A DNA stretch of 64,000 nt from Mesobacillus jeotgali. Its GTDB lineage: Bacteria > Bacillota > Bacilli > Bacillales > Cytobacillaceae. The DNA is taken from contig NZ_FVZC01000008.1 in NCBI RefSeq assembly GCF_900166585.1, positions 248,001 through 312,000 of the forward strand, read 5' to 3'. The notes below the pieces were generated by a model that searched no databases, had not been told where the DNA came from, and saw nothing but the letters and a program-made list of their open reading frames with translations. The position numbers were made by a program, and so were the translations under genes. Below are positions 43,701 to 52,201 of this stretch, piece by piece; the first letter of the stretch is position 1, and every line of letters begins with the position of its first letter.

Positions 43701-46455
43701 CTTTATTAAAGAAAAAATAAAAGCAGCGGCAGAGGCAATCGGAAGGTTCTTTAAGAATCTGTGGGAAAGCATAGTCAGCTTCTTCAGCGGCTCCAAGGCA
43801 GAAGCAGCAAAAGCTGATGTTTCTGAAACGGCACCAGGTTCGGAGAAAGGACAAAAAAATAAAGAGCCTAATGCTTCAGATGAGAAGAAGGCCAAAGAGG
43901 AGAAGACTACAGGAAAACCAGAAGAGAAAACTACTGGTGAAACTAAAGACAAGGGCAAGTCTCCTGCTCAAGAAGACAAGAACAAGTCTGATAAAGGAAA
44001 TAATCCAAACAAGGGCAGAAAAGACAGCTCTGAAAAAGGAAAAGGCAAACCGGCAGAAAAGGAAAAACCGTCCAAGGGCAAAGAAAACAACGGCAAAAAT
44101 AACAAATCACCTTTATCATGCGGACCTGATGGGAACATCGAACTTGACCTGAGCAACGGACCAGTGGATGACCTGCCAGATTATTTGGTGAATCCACAAA
44201 GCAAAGTCAAGTACACCTACGATGCAGCCGGAAACAGGCTGACGATGACGGATGACGAAGGAACCACCGAATATACGTATAACAAAATGAACCAGCTGCA
44301 GACAGCTGGAAAAGAGCGTTATGAGTATGACGACAATGGCAATGTCATCTCCAAAACAAACAGTGAAGGCAAGGTCCAGTATAGCTACAACAACAGGGAC
44401 CAGCTGACCCTCGCCGAGTTCGAGGATGAAAGCTATGTCGGCTACTCCTATGACGGAATGGGACGCCGCATCTACCGGGAAGAAATGTCCTGGAAGGATT
44501 TTGACGGCCTGAAAAAAGGGAAGGAAAAAGGAAAAGGCAACGAGAATAGTAAGGGCAAGGCCAAAGGCAAAGCCAACTGCAACGACAATGCCAAATCCGG
44601 AAACGGCCCATTCAACAACCCGGGACAGGGCAAGAAGCTTGGCCTGTACAAGAAATACGGCGAGAATGGCCAGGATCATGTGTACCACAAGGAAACGACC
44701 TACCTGTACGAAGGCCTGTCCAATGTTCTCCATAAGGAATACAGCGCGACCGGATCTCCTTATGCAGAGTACTACAACGGACCGGACAACCAGATCGTCT
44801 CACGCAAGATGTTCGGCATGCATGGATTGTCCAACCCGGCACACGACCCGGCTCTGAAAACAACTGGCGGCATGCTTTATTACCAGTATGACGGCACAAG
44901 AGCCGTATCCGAGGTGACCGACCGACACGGCGACATCATCGAGCGCTACCGCTATGACGCGTTCGGCAGCATCTTCACCGGGACAACGACGCCATACAAT
45001 TACCATGGCTACACCGGCATGCGCTACGACGGCAAATCCGGCCTGGTCGACATGAACGCCCGCTGGTACAACCCGGGCACGGCACGATTCATGAGCGAAG
45101 ACACCTATCCAGGTGATGTCAGCCAGACCCAGACACTCAACCGTTACGCCTACGTCATGAACAACCCGGTCAACCAGTGGGATCCGACGGGGCATATGGC
45201 GGAAGACTTATTCGGAGCTGCAGTACCATCGTGGGTGAAAGCTGGAGAGACCAAACTGATCCAGGTGGGTACCAACACCCATGAATATTGGGAGCCGGTT
45301 CCTGGCACATCACCGACACCAGTGCCATCGGAAATCATGCTGGTCAACACAAGCACGGCGAAGGATGGAATCACTGACACCTACCAGCAGTCATTCACCA
45401 CGACGTGGTATTACCAGTACACGACGATCCTGATCCAGGATGATATTTACAAACGGCTTCATGACCCAAGGGAGCAGTCCTTCTCGGAAACAGAAACCTA
45501 TCAGTGGGACGTCTTCATCTCCGCAGAGGAAATCGCCAAAGGCAACCAGGAGAAGATCAGGGCGATGGTCGGGTTCCCGGCTGATGCAAAGCTTGTCTCG
45601 GTGGATGTATCGTTGCCGCAGGCATATGATCGGTTCCTGCAAAGACAATTGGCCAAACATCAAAAGACGGATGTACCTGAAATACCGAAGATGATTTTCC
45701 CATACATTAACCCGTCACTAGCAGGAGGAGTTAATCCTTATTCTTACCCAACTTATTCAGGGATAGGATTAAACCTTGTGGACTGGTCTGAATTTGGCGG
45801 CGGAATAGCAGATGGGTTTAACTCAACAATTGATGGTGTTAAGTATCTGTTTACCCACCCAGGGGATTCCCTCATTCATCTTAGCAAGATGATCAGCACA
45901 AACCCTATGGATATCCCTTACAAGTATAAGGTCGGGCAGACGATGATTTCAGATATTGTTACCTATACGACTGAAAATTCAGGATCCAGGGTAGCGGGAA
46001 GAGCAGGCTACGAAATCATAGTAACCGGACTAGGAGCTAAAGGAGTAACATCAGCGCCGAAATTGGTGAAGGGTTTGAAAGGTCCTAAGGGTATAGATAA
46101 TGTTATTAGTAATGGTAGAGTTACAGTTAACTCAATAAAATCTAACCTTAGTGTATTTAGTGGAAAGAATGCGGATGAAATTGCTGGAATTTTAAAGAGT
46201 CAAGGTTATGATGTTACTGTAAAAGCCTCTACTAAATCACGCTCTGGTGCACAAATAATTAAAATTAATAATCCAGGAGACGGTAGAAATATAACACAAT
46301 TACAAGTATCACCTGGTGGAGGCAGACATGGGGATAATCCTTATATAAAAATTAGTACAAGTGACCAAGGTATAATTAAAATTGTAGATGGAACAAAGAA
46401 CACTTATAAAACTGATGGAAAAGAAAATGCTACTATTATTTTTACTGGGAAGTGA
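37777..46455 (+). CDS. Secreted RHS/YD-repeat polymorphic toxin (WapA-like)
   Basis: A 2892-residue Sec-exported protein (signal FTVIFLSAIILFSSVGVYPAQAYA). A short Pro/Gln-rich region leads into a long array of YD repeats (G-x-x-x-x-Y-x-YD), which build the RHS cocoon that encloses the toxin. Two insertions break the array: a Lys/Glu/Ser-rich segment at about 1851-2125 with amphipathic helices, and a Gly/Lys/Asn-rich segment at about 2245-2305. The conserved core ends at NPVNQWDPTG (D2469), where RHS proteins are cleaved. A ~150-residue linker follows, then a variable toxin domain from about 2768 with GRHGDNPYIKIS near the end. I do not recognise the toxin family; a small RNase is likely. DNA becomes AT-rich at the toxin. 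Confidence 0.9.
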   Translation: MYFKRFTVIFLSAIILFSSVGVYPAQAYAEKKAFEQEFYSNPENLLGLLPEIDQHQPVNNPAQGIKPTVPNTSPEIPNSQVAPRKQQQAPPPANTTAEPPVNVENGYLELKEEDILVPEVLRPFGIKRDYSSNNTEDGPFGKGWTTSLESRLEMYAEFSMGESRLDGSTQSYAFDKKDPNAYVTEYDEDSMTNYELDKGEYITAANGDKLTRISQFEYVVETADKTKYTYYGYYASWRKGQDEKVGRLVKQTNRYGNSIQYGYDNKGKLETMTDDYGRTIQIKWSGSHISELIDPENRKISFSYDGSGRLENVNYPGNKSITYSYDGGRISGITNGEGETTSFTYDSNNRVKTAKNPAGAVLYSYSYTTDGSGKLTKTIKQNPAGEAWTYHIAKEKAVRVTDPLGYQTSFENNDNGKITKKISSTGTESFSYDDKDRIKTKTDIFGVTTTYTYEDLWNQPKTINESTGKSTVYEYDSNGKLTKKTENGIVTTYGHDSKGRMLWAKDSAGAQITFEYDAFGNMKQAKNAKGEITSYTFDSLGHIKSMQEPNGYREQYQYDGDGNLLKVTYADGKTLQYSYDKAGRILTITNQLGQVTSHKYDNAGKLETITNPKGYQYVYSYDSKTGRVKTVMAPGNQVISYDWDGLGRLKTLKTIEGTTSYVYGEHGAEKVTSPRGTLEYVYNSKGLVDTIKDELGRTTSYKYNNSQQITSITDPAGRVQNYDYDSIGRLEKEKSFDGQTVQYVYNGLGLLKDKVYADGTKESYLYDSIRQVYKKTLRDGTTEEYTYHPGGQLATVKNALGQITSYDYDKNGHATEVINPAGGKITYSYNAIGNLTAIKNPLNQVTSFYYDELGRTEKIMGPKESTQTFKYDELDRLVETVDQMDRVHKWTYNAADNTSTYTRPDGTKLTYKYNSQGLISEFSNALGEKTAWTYDKAGRPTIIEDALGQKIQFSYNVLDQVTRETRPDNAVTEYKYNDAGRLYEAINPLGQKTTLSYDSFGRVTKSEDIKGATSNTYDVMGRTLTMTNPLKQTMTWAYDKLGRVKEMVDPLQGKTEYQYNPLGQAELVTQPNGAEQKMKYDALGRVTSMTDPLGNNTSYQYDEFGNVKTVTDALGQNSAMEYSLAGELLSVTDPAGNKTQYQYDKLGQLIKTINALNQATSYEYDQAGRLKQAIMPNGAVTSHNYDALGRNIETIDPMAGVTKYQYDEVGNILETVDPMGKSRSFDYDALGRLVSETDRRGKTTKYEFSDQAGIVKVTDPTGAVISQKFDALQNLIEETNPLGNKTLYKYDPLNRLTEVKDALGNMEKTTYDSVGNVLSSVDKNGHATSYEYDLAGNMTSMTNPADGKISYQYDNLNRLAAQSNSDGGKSAYKYDKLGNLVQEIDPEGGIWAYEYDAIGRNTKAIDPLMRATKYKFDSAGNLEVLTDPAGGETGFKYDLLSRILEKTNPAGETWKYTYNKVGYLLEETNPLGFKTKYTYDAEGNVLSETDPLEHQVSYQYDEIGRPLQVTDAKGYKTHWEYDRAGNMLSVNNQVGAVTSYKYDPLNRVVEEISPQGNTRKYEYDKAGNLVKETDPLGYNTSYQYNSLNLLSKVKDALKGTAQYEYDKLGQMIKQTDPNGNMRSWQYNLNGQVSKETNPLGKQTQYSYDPAGQLGSVTMPNGNTVAYQYSQLSQVKSADYGDEKINYQYDKAGRLSGISSPASHEKYQYDAMGRMTLQDNVKLEKQLQFKYDAVGNMLQVTNSEDRTTAYTYDERNQMSSVTDPDENVTSFKFDGLGREIKRSMANGNTIARSYDKDGNLSEIENENSDGVFSSFAYQYDKNGNRTAQIEEDGAAAKYSYDALNRLTAVIYPKQKIEGLRNEPDTPSDGSKKPGKISESIESGIESIESGMKKIQEKIVALPLIGDMIGGSEEKDASGSSVTEPENLENGKVGKEEALDSTLDSSNADDEVREAAASSDSKDKKTEEEKNENKIIAFIKEKIKAAAEAIGRFFKNLWESIVSFFSGSKAEAAKADVSETAPGSEKGQKNKEPNASDEKKAKEEKTTGKPEEKTTGETKDKGKSPAQEDKNKSDKGNNPNKGRKDSSEKGKGKPAEKEKPSKGKENNGKNNKSPLSCGPDGNIELDLSNGPVDDLPDYLVNPQSKVKYTYDAAGNRLTMTDDEGTTEYTYNKMNQLQTAGKERYEYDDNGNVISKTNSEGKVQYSYNNRDQLTLAEFEDESYVGYSYDGMGRRIYREEMSWKDFDGLKKGKEKGKGNENSKGKAKGKANCNDNAKSGNGPFNNPGQGKKLGLYKKYGENGQDHVYHKETTYLYEGLSNVLHKEYSATGSPYAEYYNGPDNQIVSRKMFGMHGLSNPAHDPALKTTGGMLYYQYDGTRAVSEVTDRHGDIIERYRYDAFGSIFTGTTTPYNYHGYTGMRYDGKSGLVDMNARWYNPGTARFMSEDTYPGDVSQTQTLNRYAYVMNNPVNQWDPTGHMAEDLFGAAVPSWVKAGETKLIQVGTNTHEYWEPVPGTSPTPVPSEIMLVNTSTAKDGITDTYQQSFTTTWYYQYTTILIQDDIYKRLHDPREQSFSETETYQWDVFISAEEIAKGNQEKIRAMVGFPADAKLVSVDVSLPQAYDRFLQRQLAKHQKTDVPEIPKMIFPYINPSLAGGVNPYSYPTYSGIGLNLVDWSEFGGGIADGFNSTIDGVKYLFTHPGDSLIHLSKMISTNPMDIPYKYKVGQTMISDIVTYTTENSGSRVAGRAGYEIIVTGLGAKGVTSAPKLVKGLKGPKGIDNVISNGRVTVNSIKSNLSVFSGKNADEIAGILKSQGYDVTVKASTKSRSGAQIIKINNPGDGRNITQLQVSPGGGRHGDNPYIKISTSDQGIIKIVDGTKNTYKTDGKENATIIFTGK

Positions 46456-46892
46456 CATATTTGATTGATTTACAGGCACCTATCGTCCCTTGGGAAGGAA
46501 TGGGCGGAATAAAACTAAATAGTCACATCAATGAGTTTTATTCAATGATAGAACAATATGGTAAACAACCGAAACTATTAGGGAAATATTTGATAAGATA
46601 TGAAATAGATAACTCATTAGATTTATGGTTTAATTTATTAAATGGCAAGTTATTTAAAATAACTGCTACAAGTAACTATTATGGTACTTTATTTAATAAA
46701 ATTAGGGTAGGAATGCACATTGATGATGTTATAAAGCTAGAACCAAGTTTTGTTTATGATGATTTTGAAGAAGTGTATTGTAGTTCTAAAGGAGTTTACC
46801 TTGAAACAGACCCCGTTGAACAAACAGTTTTATGGATATCAGTATATATCAAAGAAATAGATAATCCAGATTTTGAGAGAGGAAATTGGTAG
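46452..46892 (+). CDS. Immunity protein for the RHS toxin
   Basis: A 146-residue cytoplasmic protein starting at GTG 46452 and overlapping the toxin stop (GTGA), the usual coupling for cognate immunity genes. It is acidic and AT-rich like the toxin C-terminus. The family is not recognised; the sequence has the look of single-domain alpha/beta immunity proteins (GMGGIKLNSHINEF, VGMHIDDVIKLEP). Function is inferred from position. Confidence 0.7.
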   Translation: MTYLIDLQAPIVPWEGMGGIKLNSHINEFYSMIEQYGKQPKLLGKYLIRYEIDNSLDLWFNLLNGKLFKITATSNYYGTLFNKIRVGMHIDDVIKLEPSFVYDDFEEVYCSSKGVYLETDPVEQTVLWISVYIKEIDNPDFERGNW

Positions 46893-46902
46893 GAACACCT
46901 TT

Positions 46903-46943
46903 GAAACCTTGATTGGCTAAATGCCTTTCAAGGTTCCTTTTTT
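46903..46943 (+). terminator. Cassette terminator hairpin, copy 1
   Basis: AACCTTGA (46905-46912) pairs with TCAAGGTT (46928-46935); the 15-nt interval contains GGC/GCC inner pairs. Followed by CCTTTTTTG. The same hairpin follows the immunity genes at 50141, 52202 and 55659. The 275 bp to the next gene show nothing else. Confidence 0.85.
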
Positions 46944-47218
46944 GTTGGTGGGGCTACCCAGTGACGAATAGTTTATTTTTTATGCAGAGGAAATGAGTAA
47001 CTCCTGTCAGCCCCATATTATGTTTTTTACAAATTATATAATACGTACAATACCTTTTAAACGTATGCCCTATTTACTCATTATTTTATTAAGCAAATAT
47101 GCATAATATCATCAGTTACTACTATTTTTATTCTCCAAATCCTTATCTTCGCTTTCTCCCTGCCTTTAAAATTTTTCGCAACTTTTACGTACATATAACG
47201 ATTACTATCGCAAGAGGG

Positions 47219-47419
47219 CTACTCCACCTCGATTAACTCCTGAATGTCGATGTCTAACACTTTGCATACTGTTTCTAATGTTGAAAGATAAACCCTGTCC
47301 ACATTTTCTGAACAAAGATGGCTTATAGTATTGGGGCGTAACCCTGTTAATCGGGCTAACTCACGTTGAGAGAGGTCACGTTCTTTAAGGATTTCCTTTA
47401 GTTTGATTGAAATTGGCAT
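47219..47419 (-). CDS. XRE-family HTH transcriptional regulator
   Basis: A 66-residue Cro/CI-type protein consisting of the HTH domain only (LSQRELARLTGLRPNTISHL). It lies between the active RHS unit and the first orphan cassette and is transcribed leftward. GAGGAAGGGAAATATC precedes the ATG on the minus strand. A perfect inverted repeat sits 34 bp upstream and may be its operator. Confidence 0.85.
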   Translation of the reverse strand: MPISIKLKEILKERDLSQRELARLTGLRPNTISHLCSENVDRVYLSTLETVCKVLDIDIQELIEVE

Positions 47420-47452
47420 GATATTTCCCTTCCTCTGTTTATATTACTTTTA

Positions 47453-47475
47453 CGATACACAATAAAATTGTATCG
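47453..47475. promoter_or_regulatory. Candidate operator of the XRE regulator
   Basis: CGATACA (47453-47459) and TGTATCG (47469-47475) form a perfect 7-bp inverted repeat with a 9-nt spacer. An extra half site GTATCG is at 47491-47496. Location upstream of the regulator suggests autoregulation. Confidence 0.55.
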
Positions 47476-47538
47476 GTAAAGGGGTTGATTGTATCGCTAA
47501 AGCCGCATACAATAAATATATTAAATATAGCGGCTAAG

Positions 47539-47594
47539 CGTTACGTTAATCTCAATATATGTAACGGAATGGTGAAAAGTTGAATGGTATTGAC
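47539..47594 (+). repeat. Remnant of the serine-recombinase leader and start, copy 1
   Basis: CGTTAC, 16 nt, GTAACG (47539-47566), then GGTGAAAAGTTGAA as in front of the recombinase at 52610. The recombinase similarity stops after a few codons, and at 47595 the sequence switches to RHS DNA. Confidence 0.7.
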
Positions 47595-49742
47595 GTGAAG
47601 GCAAGGTCCGATATAGCTACAACAACAGGGACCAGCTGACCCTCGCCGAGTTCGAGGATGAAAGCTATGTCGGCTACTCCTATGACGGTATGGGACGCCG
47701 CATCTACCGGGAAGAAATGTCCTGGAGGGATTTTGACGGCCTGAAAAAAGGGCAGGAAAAAGGAAAAGGCAACGAGAATAGTAAGGGCAAGGCCAAAGGC
47801 AAAGCCAACTGCAACGACAATGCCAAATCCGGAAACGGCCCATTCAACAATCCGGGACAGGGCAAGAAGCTCGGCCTGTACAAGAAATACGGGGAGAATG
47901 GCAAGGACCATGTGTACCATAAGGAAACAACGTATCTGTACGAAGGCCTGTCCAATGTCCTCCATAAGGAATACAGTGCGACAGGATCTCCTTTTGCAGA
48001 GTACTACAACGGACCGGACAACCAGATCGTCTCACGCAAGATGTTCGGCATGCATGGATTGTCCAACCCGGCACATGACCCGGCTCTGAAAACAACCGGA
48101 GGCATGCTTTATTACCAGTATGACGGCGCAAGAGCCGTATCCGAGGTGACCGACCGACACGGCGACATCATCGAGCGCTACCGCTATGACGCGTTCGGCA
48201 GCATCTTCACCGGAACGACAACGCCATACAACTACCATGGCTACACCGGCATGCGCTACGACGGCAAATCCGGTTTGGTCGACATGAACGCCCGCTGGTA
48301 CAACCCGGGCACGGCACGATTCATGAGCGAAGACACCTATCCAGGTGATGTCAGCCAGACCCAGACACTCAACCGTTACGCTTACGTCATGAACAACCCG
48401 GTCAACCAGTGGGATCCAACGGGGCATATGGCAGAAGATTTATTCGGAGCGGCAGTACCATCATGGGTGAAAGCTGGAGAGACCAACCTGATCCAGGTGG
48501 GTACCAACACCCAGGAATATTGGGAGCCGGTTCCTGGCACATCTCCGACACCAGTGCCATCGGAAATCATGTTGGTCAATACAAGCACGGCGAAGGATGG
48601 AATCACTGACACCTACCAGCAGTCATTCACCACGACGTGGTATTACCAGTACACGACGATCCTGATCCAGGATGATATTTTCAAAAGGCTTCATGATCCA
48701 AGGGAGCAGACCTTCTCGGAAACAGAAACCTATCAGTGGGACGTCTTCATCTCCGCAGAGGAAATCGCCAAAGGGAAACCAGGAGAAGATCAGGGCCATG
48801 GTCGGGTTCCCGGCGGATGCAAGGCTTGTCTCGGTGGATGTATCGTTGCCGCAGGCATATGACCGATTCCTGCAGAAGGAATTAGCGAAGCTAGCCAAAG
48901 TGACGCAGCCTGAAACACCAAAAGCCCCGAAACCAGAGAAGAACTGGTGGGATATTGGATTAGGTGCTCTACAGGTAGTAGGAGGAGCAGCAGAAGCAGT
49001 CGGCGGTGCGGCATTGGCAGTCTTTACAGCCCCTACCGTAGCGGGAGCATTAGCAGGATCCTATATGATCGTGGACGGCTATTACAACATGAAAGCCGGC
49101 ATCAACCAGATGAGAAATGGCTTTATCGGAGAAAAACGGTACGACACCACTCATGGGTTGGAAGAAGCCTTCGCATCCCTGGGAGCGATGACAGGGCATG
49201 AAACCCTGGGAAGGGGAACGTATTACGCCGTTTCCATCCTCAACCCGTTAAGTGTTTCCGGGAAAATCAATTCAGGGGTAAACATCAGCAAAGCCGTGAC
49301 AAGTACCACCAAGAGCCTGAAAGCAGTCGATACAGCGACGAAGGAAGCTCCACTTTTAAGATTGGATTTGCAGACCTTTGCGAAGAATCCAAGTGATGAT
49401 TTAGTTGCTAAGGGTACGGGTAAAATACCATCTTCGAACACTAAAGTAATAGAATTACCTGAAAAGACTGCCCCACGGCCAGTAAAACCTCAGGATGCTA
49501 CAAATAAATGGGAGGAGTTTTTAGGGGAAGGAGAGTATAGGAATATACATCCTATAAAAGGAACGTCGGACCCTAATAGAATATTTTCTGCAGATGGAAA
49601 ACGTAGCATTAGATATGGAAATCATGAAATGGGGAGCAAACCAACAAAACATCATTATCATGAAGAAATGTGGGATTATGACCCATTCGAAGATACTATG
49701 ACTTACAGTAACACTATTATAAGAGTTCCAATTCAGAGGTGA
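47595..49742 (+). pseudogene. Orphan RHS C-terminal cassette 1 (frameshifted), toxin with HxYH motif
   Basis: A promoterless copy of the RHS 3' end: 47595-48890 closely matches 44361-45655 of the main gene. It has no proper start before ATG 47690. A one-base insertion around 48774-48778 (AAAGGGAAACC against AAAGGCAACC) shifts the frame. The remainder (48780-49742) encodes the linker, a hydrophobic glycine/alanine-rich pretoxin region, an LDLQTFA motif, the KGTGK seam and a new toxin domain ending in KPTKHHYHEEMWDYD. The toxin family is not assigned; the HxYH cluster suggests a metal-independent or histidine-based nuclease. It looks like a silent store of an alternative toxin end. Confidence 0.8.
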
Positions 49743-49747
49743 TGTCC

Positions 49748-50134
49748 ATGAAAATCAAAATAATAAAAAATGAAGGGAAATATAATGACCAGATTGTAGT
49801 AAGCTTTACTTCTGAGTTTGGTGGTGGAAAAGCTAGCTGGAATGGAGAAAATCCAATAGAAGGTCGAGAATATTTTGTCGAGCTAGAAATACCAGATACA
49901 GTAGAGTGGAGAAAAGATGTTACTAAGTCGGTCAAAGAGCAATACTGTATTAAAAGTGATGGGAGCTCCACAGTTATAGTTTGTGAAGTTGAAACATTAT
50001 TTGAGTATGGGTGTTGTGATTTTAGAATTGGATCAAGTATAGTTACTCTTGATATCGAGGGAGAACCTTATCCGAAAGGAACATTTGTTGAGATAAGTTC
50101 TCGGAATCTCATTTTGTATGATATAAACTTGTAA
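49748..50134 (+). CDS. Immunity protein of orphan cassette 1
   Basis: A 128-residue protein beginning just after the orphan toxin stop, with AGAGG 8 nt upstream of ATG 49748 (ATG 49742, overlapping the stop, is the alternative). Mostly beta-strand pattern with FEYGCCDFRIGSS. It has its own Shine-Dalgarno and is intact although the toxin is frameshifted, as expected if immunity is selected. Family not recognised. Confidence 0.65.
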   Translation: MKIKIIKNEGKYNDQIVVSFTSEFGGGKASWNGENPIEGREYFVELEIPDTVEWRKDVTKSVKEQYCIKSDGSSTVIVCEVETLFEYGCCDFRIGSSIVTLDIEGEPYPKGTFVEISSRNLILYDINL

Positions 50135-50140
50135 TTATTT

Positions 50141-50177
50141 AACCTTGACTGGCTATATGCCTTTCAAGGTTTTTTTA
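50141..50177 (+). terminator. Cassette terminator hairpin, copy 2
   Basis: AACCTTGA (50141-50148) and TCAAGGTT (50164-50171), 15-nt interval, followed by TTTTTTA. Closely similar to the copies at 46903, 52202 and 55659. Confidence 0.85.
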
Positions 50178-50206
50178 CTTTAAGATATTTATGGTAAACA
50201 GCAATA

Positions 50207-50340
50207 TGAGTTTTGAATCAAATACTCATGATGGTTAGCAAACTTACTAGATTGGTTGCAGTGACATTTAAATAAAACAATCACACTTACTATTCGATTA
50301 TATTTGCACACGAGAATGACAAAGCAAGTAATGCTAAAGG
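50207..50340 (+). repeat. Non-coding repeat block D, copy 1
   Basis: About 130 bp resembling 55727-55860, with shared stretches such as GATTGGTTGCAGTGACATTT and GAGAATGACAAAGC. No ORF. It follows a cassette terminator in both places. Confidence 0.75.
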
Positions 50341-50367
50341 TGGCAACATACAAATATATAAAGCTAG

Positions 50368-51447
50368 TACCACAAGGAAACAACGTACCTGTACGAAGGC
50401 CTGTCCAATGTCCTCCATTCGGAGATCGTCCTGGTCAACACAAGCACAACGAAGGATGGAATCACTGACACATACCGTCAGTCATTCACTACGACGTGGT
50501 ATTACCAGTACACGACGGTTCTGATTCAGGATGATATTTACAAAAGGCTTCATGACCCAAGGGAGCAGACCTTCTCGGAAACAGAGACCTATCAGTGGGA
50601 CGTCTTCATCTCCGCAGAGGAAATCGCAAAAGGCAACCAGGAGAAGATCAGGGCGATGGTCGGGTTCCCGGCTGATGCAAAGCTTATTTCTACAGAAGTT
50701 TCCGTTCCTTACCATTGGAGACAGCACCAACTGCGAGAATTTGAGAAACAGTTTAGATTAATCGAACCCCAAGGTCCAAATAACAATCATTCTCTTACAT
50801 CCAATGGTTACGATTATGAAATAACATTTGAATCTAAAAGAAGAGTCTTGGGAGGTTATGGGGATCATCCGGATCCAAGTGCATTAGGACATATAGTAGT
50901 TGGTGTCCTGGACTACCTGTACATGGATGACCTTAGGACGATCAAAGAACCATCAAGTTCGCCTGGCCAAGTTACACTGTCATCTTTCTCGCTGTTTTAT
51001 AAACCTGTGGGAGTAGCGGGTGATGCACTGAAGGTTACTGATGATGTAGTAACTACGGTCATTAAAAGAATTGATGATACTAAGGGTACGGGTAACTCTA
51101 TAGGAAATGGAAAACAATATAGCACTCTATATGAGGCAAGTACAGGAAATGGTGCATCAAGAAGTGCGCATCGAAATGCAGCTAATAAAGAATTTTATAA
51201 TCAAATGGCTAATGATGCCCAATTTAAGAAAGCAATGGACGATTCCTTTGGTTATGATGTAATGGGACATATGAATAGTGGAAAGAGTGCATTAAAGAAT
51301 CCATCTAAGGATTGGGCTTGGCATCATCCTGCGGACACACCAGGTGTAGTTAGACTAGTTCCTAAAAATCAACACCAAAGCCCATTATTACAAGATGTTT
51401 TACATCCTGGTCCTAATGGCCAAGGTGGATTTGGATTGTTCAAATAG
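50368..51447 (+). pseudogene. Orphan RHS C-terminal cassette 2 with WHH-type nuclease toxin
   Basis: An open frame of 359 codons without a usable start until ATG 50656. It is a deleted RHS tail: 50368-50418 matches about 44685-44735, then jumps in frame to the segment matching 45333-45595. A new region follows, then the seam TKGTGN and a toxin domain with NPSKDWAWHHPADTPG and LVPKNQHQSPLLQ. W-HH...LVP...H is the pattern of the WHH clade of HNH/ENDO VII nucleases, so the product would cut DNA. The lack of a start, signal peptide and cocoon indicates a silent cassette. Confidence 0.8.
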
Positions 51448-51467
51448 AAAGGAAGATGAGGGTTAAA

Positions 51468-52190
51468 ATGAAAAATGCTGAAGAAATTGCAACTAGAGCA
51501 ATTATATTATTGTGTCTCTCTGACAGATGTGCCTTAGAAAGAACAACAATTGGGGGAAGATTATATACATTAAAACAAAGAGACGAGCAGAGGAAAGCTA
51601 TATATAAATGGTTGCATGATAAAGGTTATAATATCTCAATGACTTTGGATGAAAAATTGTTATTTGAGCAAGAAGTAGGTAAAGGAAATAAAGATGAAAT
51701 TCTCTCAAAACAAATTCAATATGAAGCAATTGAACCTTGTTTATGGTCACTGGGACTTGTAGATAAACTATCTGAATATGATAGATTAGTTTCGGAGGAT
51801 TTTCATCCTTTGTTAGAGATAGGTGGGACGCATTCATTAGAAAAACTTTTAAATAAATGTCGTTTAAGGGTGTTTGATGATATAGTCCTACAAAATGAAA
51901 TATCTATGCTTTGGCATTGGAGAACAAGAGAAGCAAATAATTCAATTTTTAACCTTAAGCCTGCAAAGGAGATAATAATATCTACTTTTGGAAACCAATA
52001 TATGCAGGTTATTGATAGCATGCAAGCATTTAAGAATGATCAGAATGATTTTATTGTAAATAATAAAGCTTTTAATGATTTAAATTCAGAAGAGATGAAT
52101 CGTATGAAATTTATTGCACAATGGAGACATCATGCTTTTGAATGGATAGTGGGAAATAAAGCATGGGATGAGGTAGAGTTGAATACGTAA
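51468..52190 (+). CDS. DUF4272-like immunity protein of orphan cassette 2
   Basis: A 240-residue protein starting 20 bp after the WHH toxin stop. Pattern RAIILLCLSDRCALE near the start and MLWHWRTREAN in the middle match DUF4272-type immunity proteins as far as I can judge. ATG 51468 follows GATGAGG; ATG 51456 is closer to the upstream GGAAG and less likely. AT-rich. It should neutralise the adjacent WHH nuclease. Confidence 0.65.
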   Translation: MKNAEEIATRAIILLCLSDRCALERTTIGGRLYTLKQRDEQRKAIYKWLHDKGYNISMTLDEKLLFEQEVGKGNKDEILSKQIQYEAIEPCLWSLGLVDKLSEYDRLVSEDFHPLLEIGGTHSLEKLLNKCRLRVFDDIVLQNEISMLWHWRTREANNSIFNLKPAKEIIISTFGNQYMQVIDSMQAFKNDQNDFIVNNKAFNDLNSEEMNRMKFIAQWRHHAFEWIVGNKAWDEVELNT

Positions 52191-52201
52191 AATTATGTTT
52201 A

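Noticed and set aside
43323..43958. 211-codon Ser-rich minus-strand ORF inside the RHS gene
   Set aside because: Complement of the Lys/Glu/Ser-rich insertion; low complexity and no start signal.
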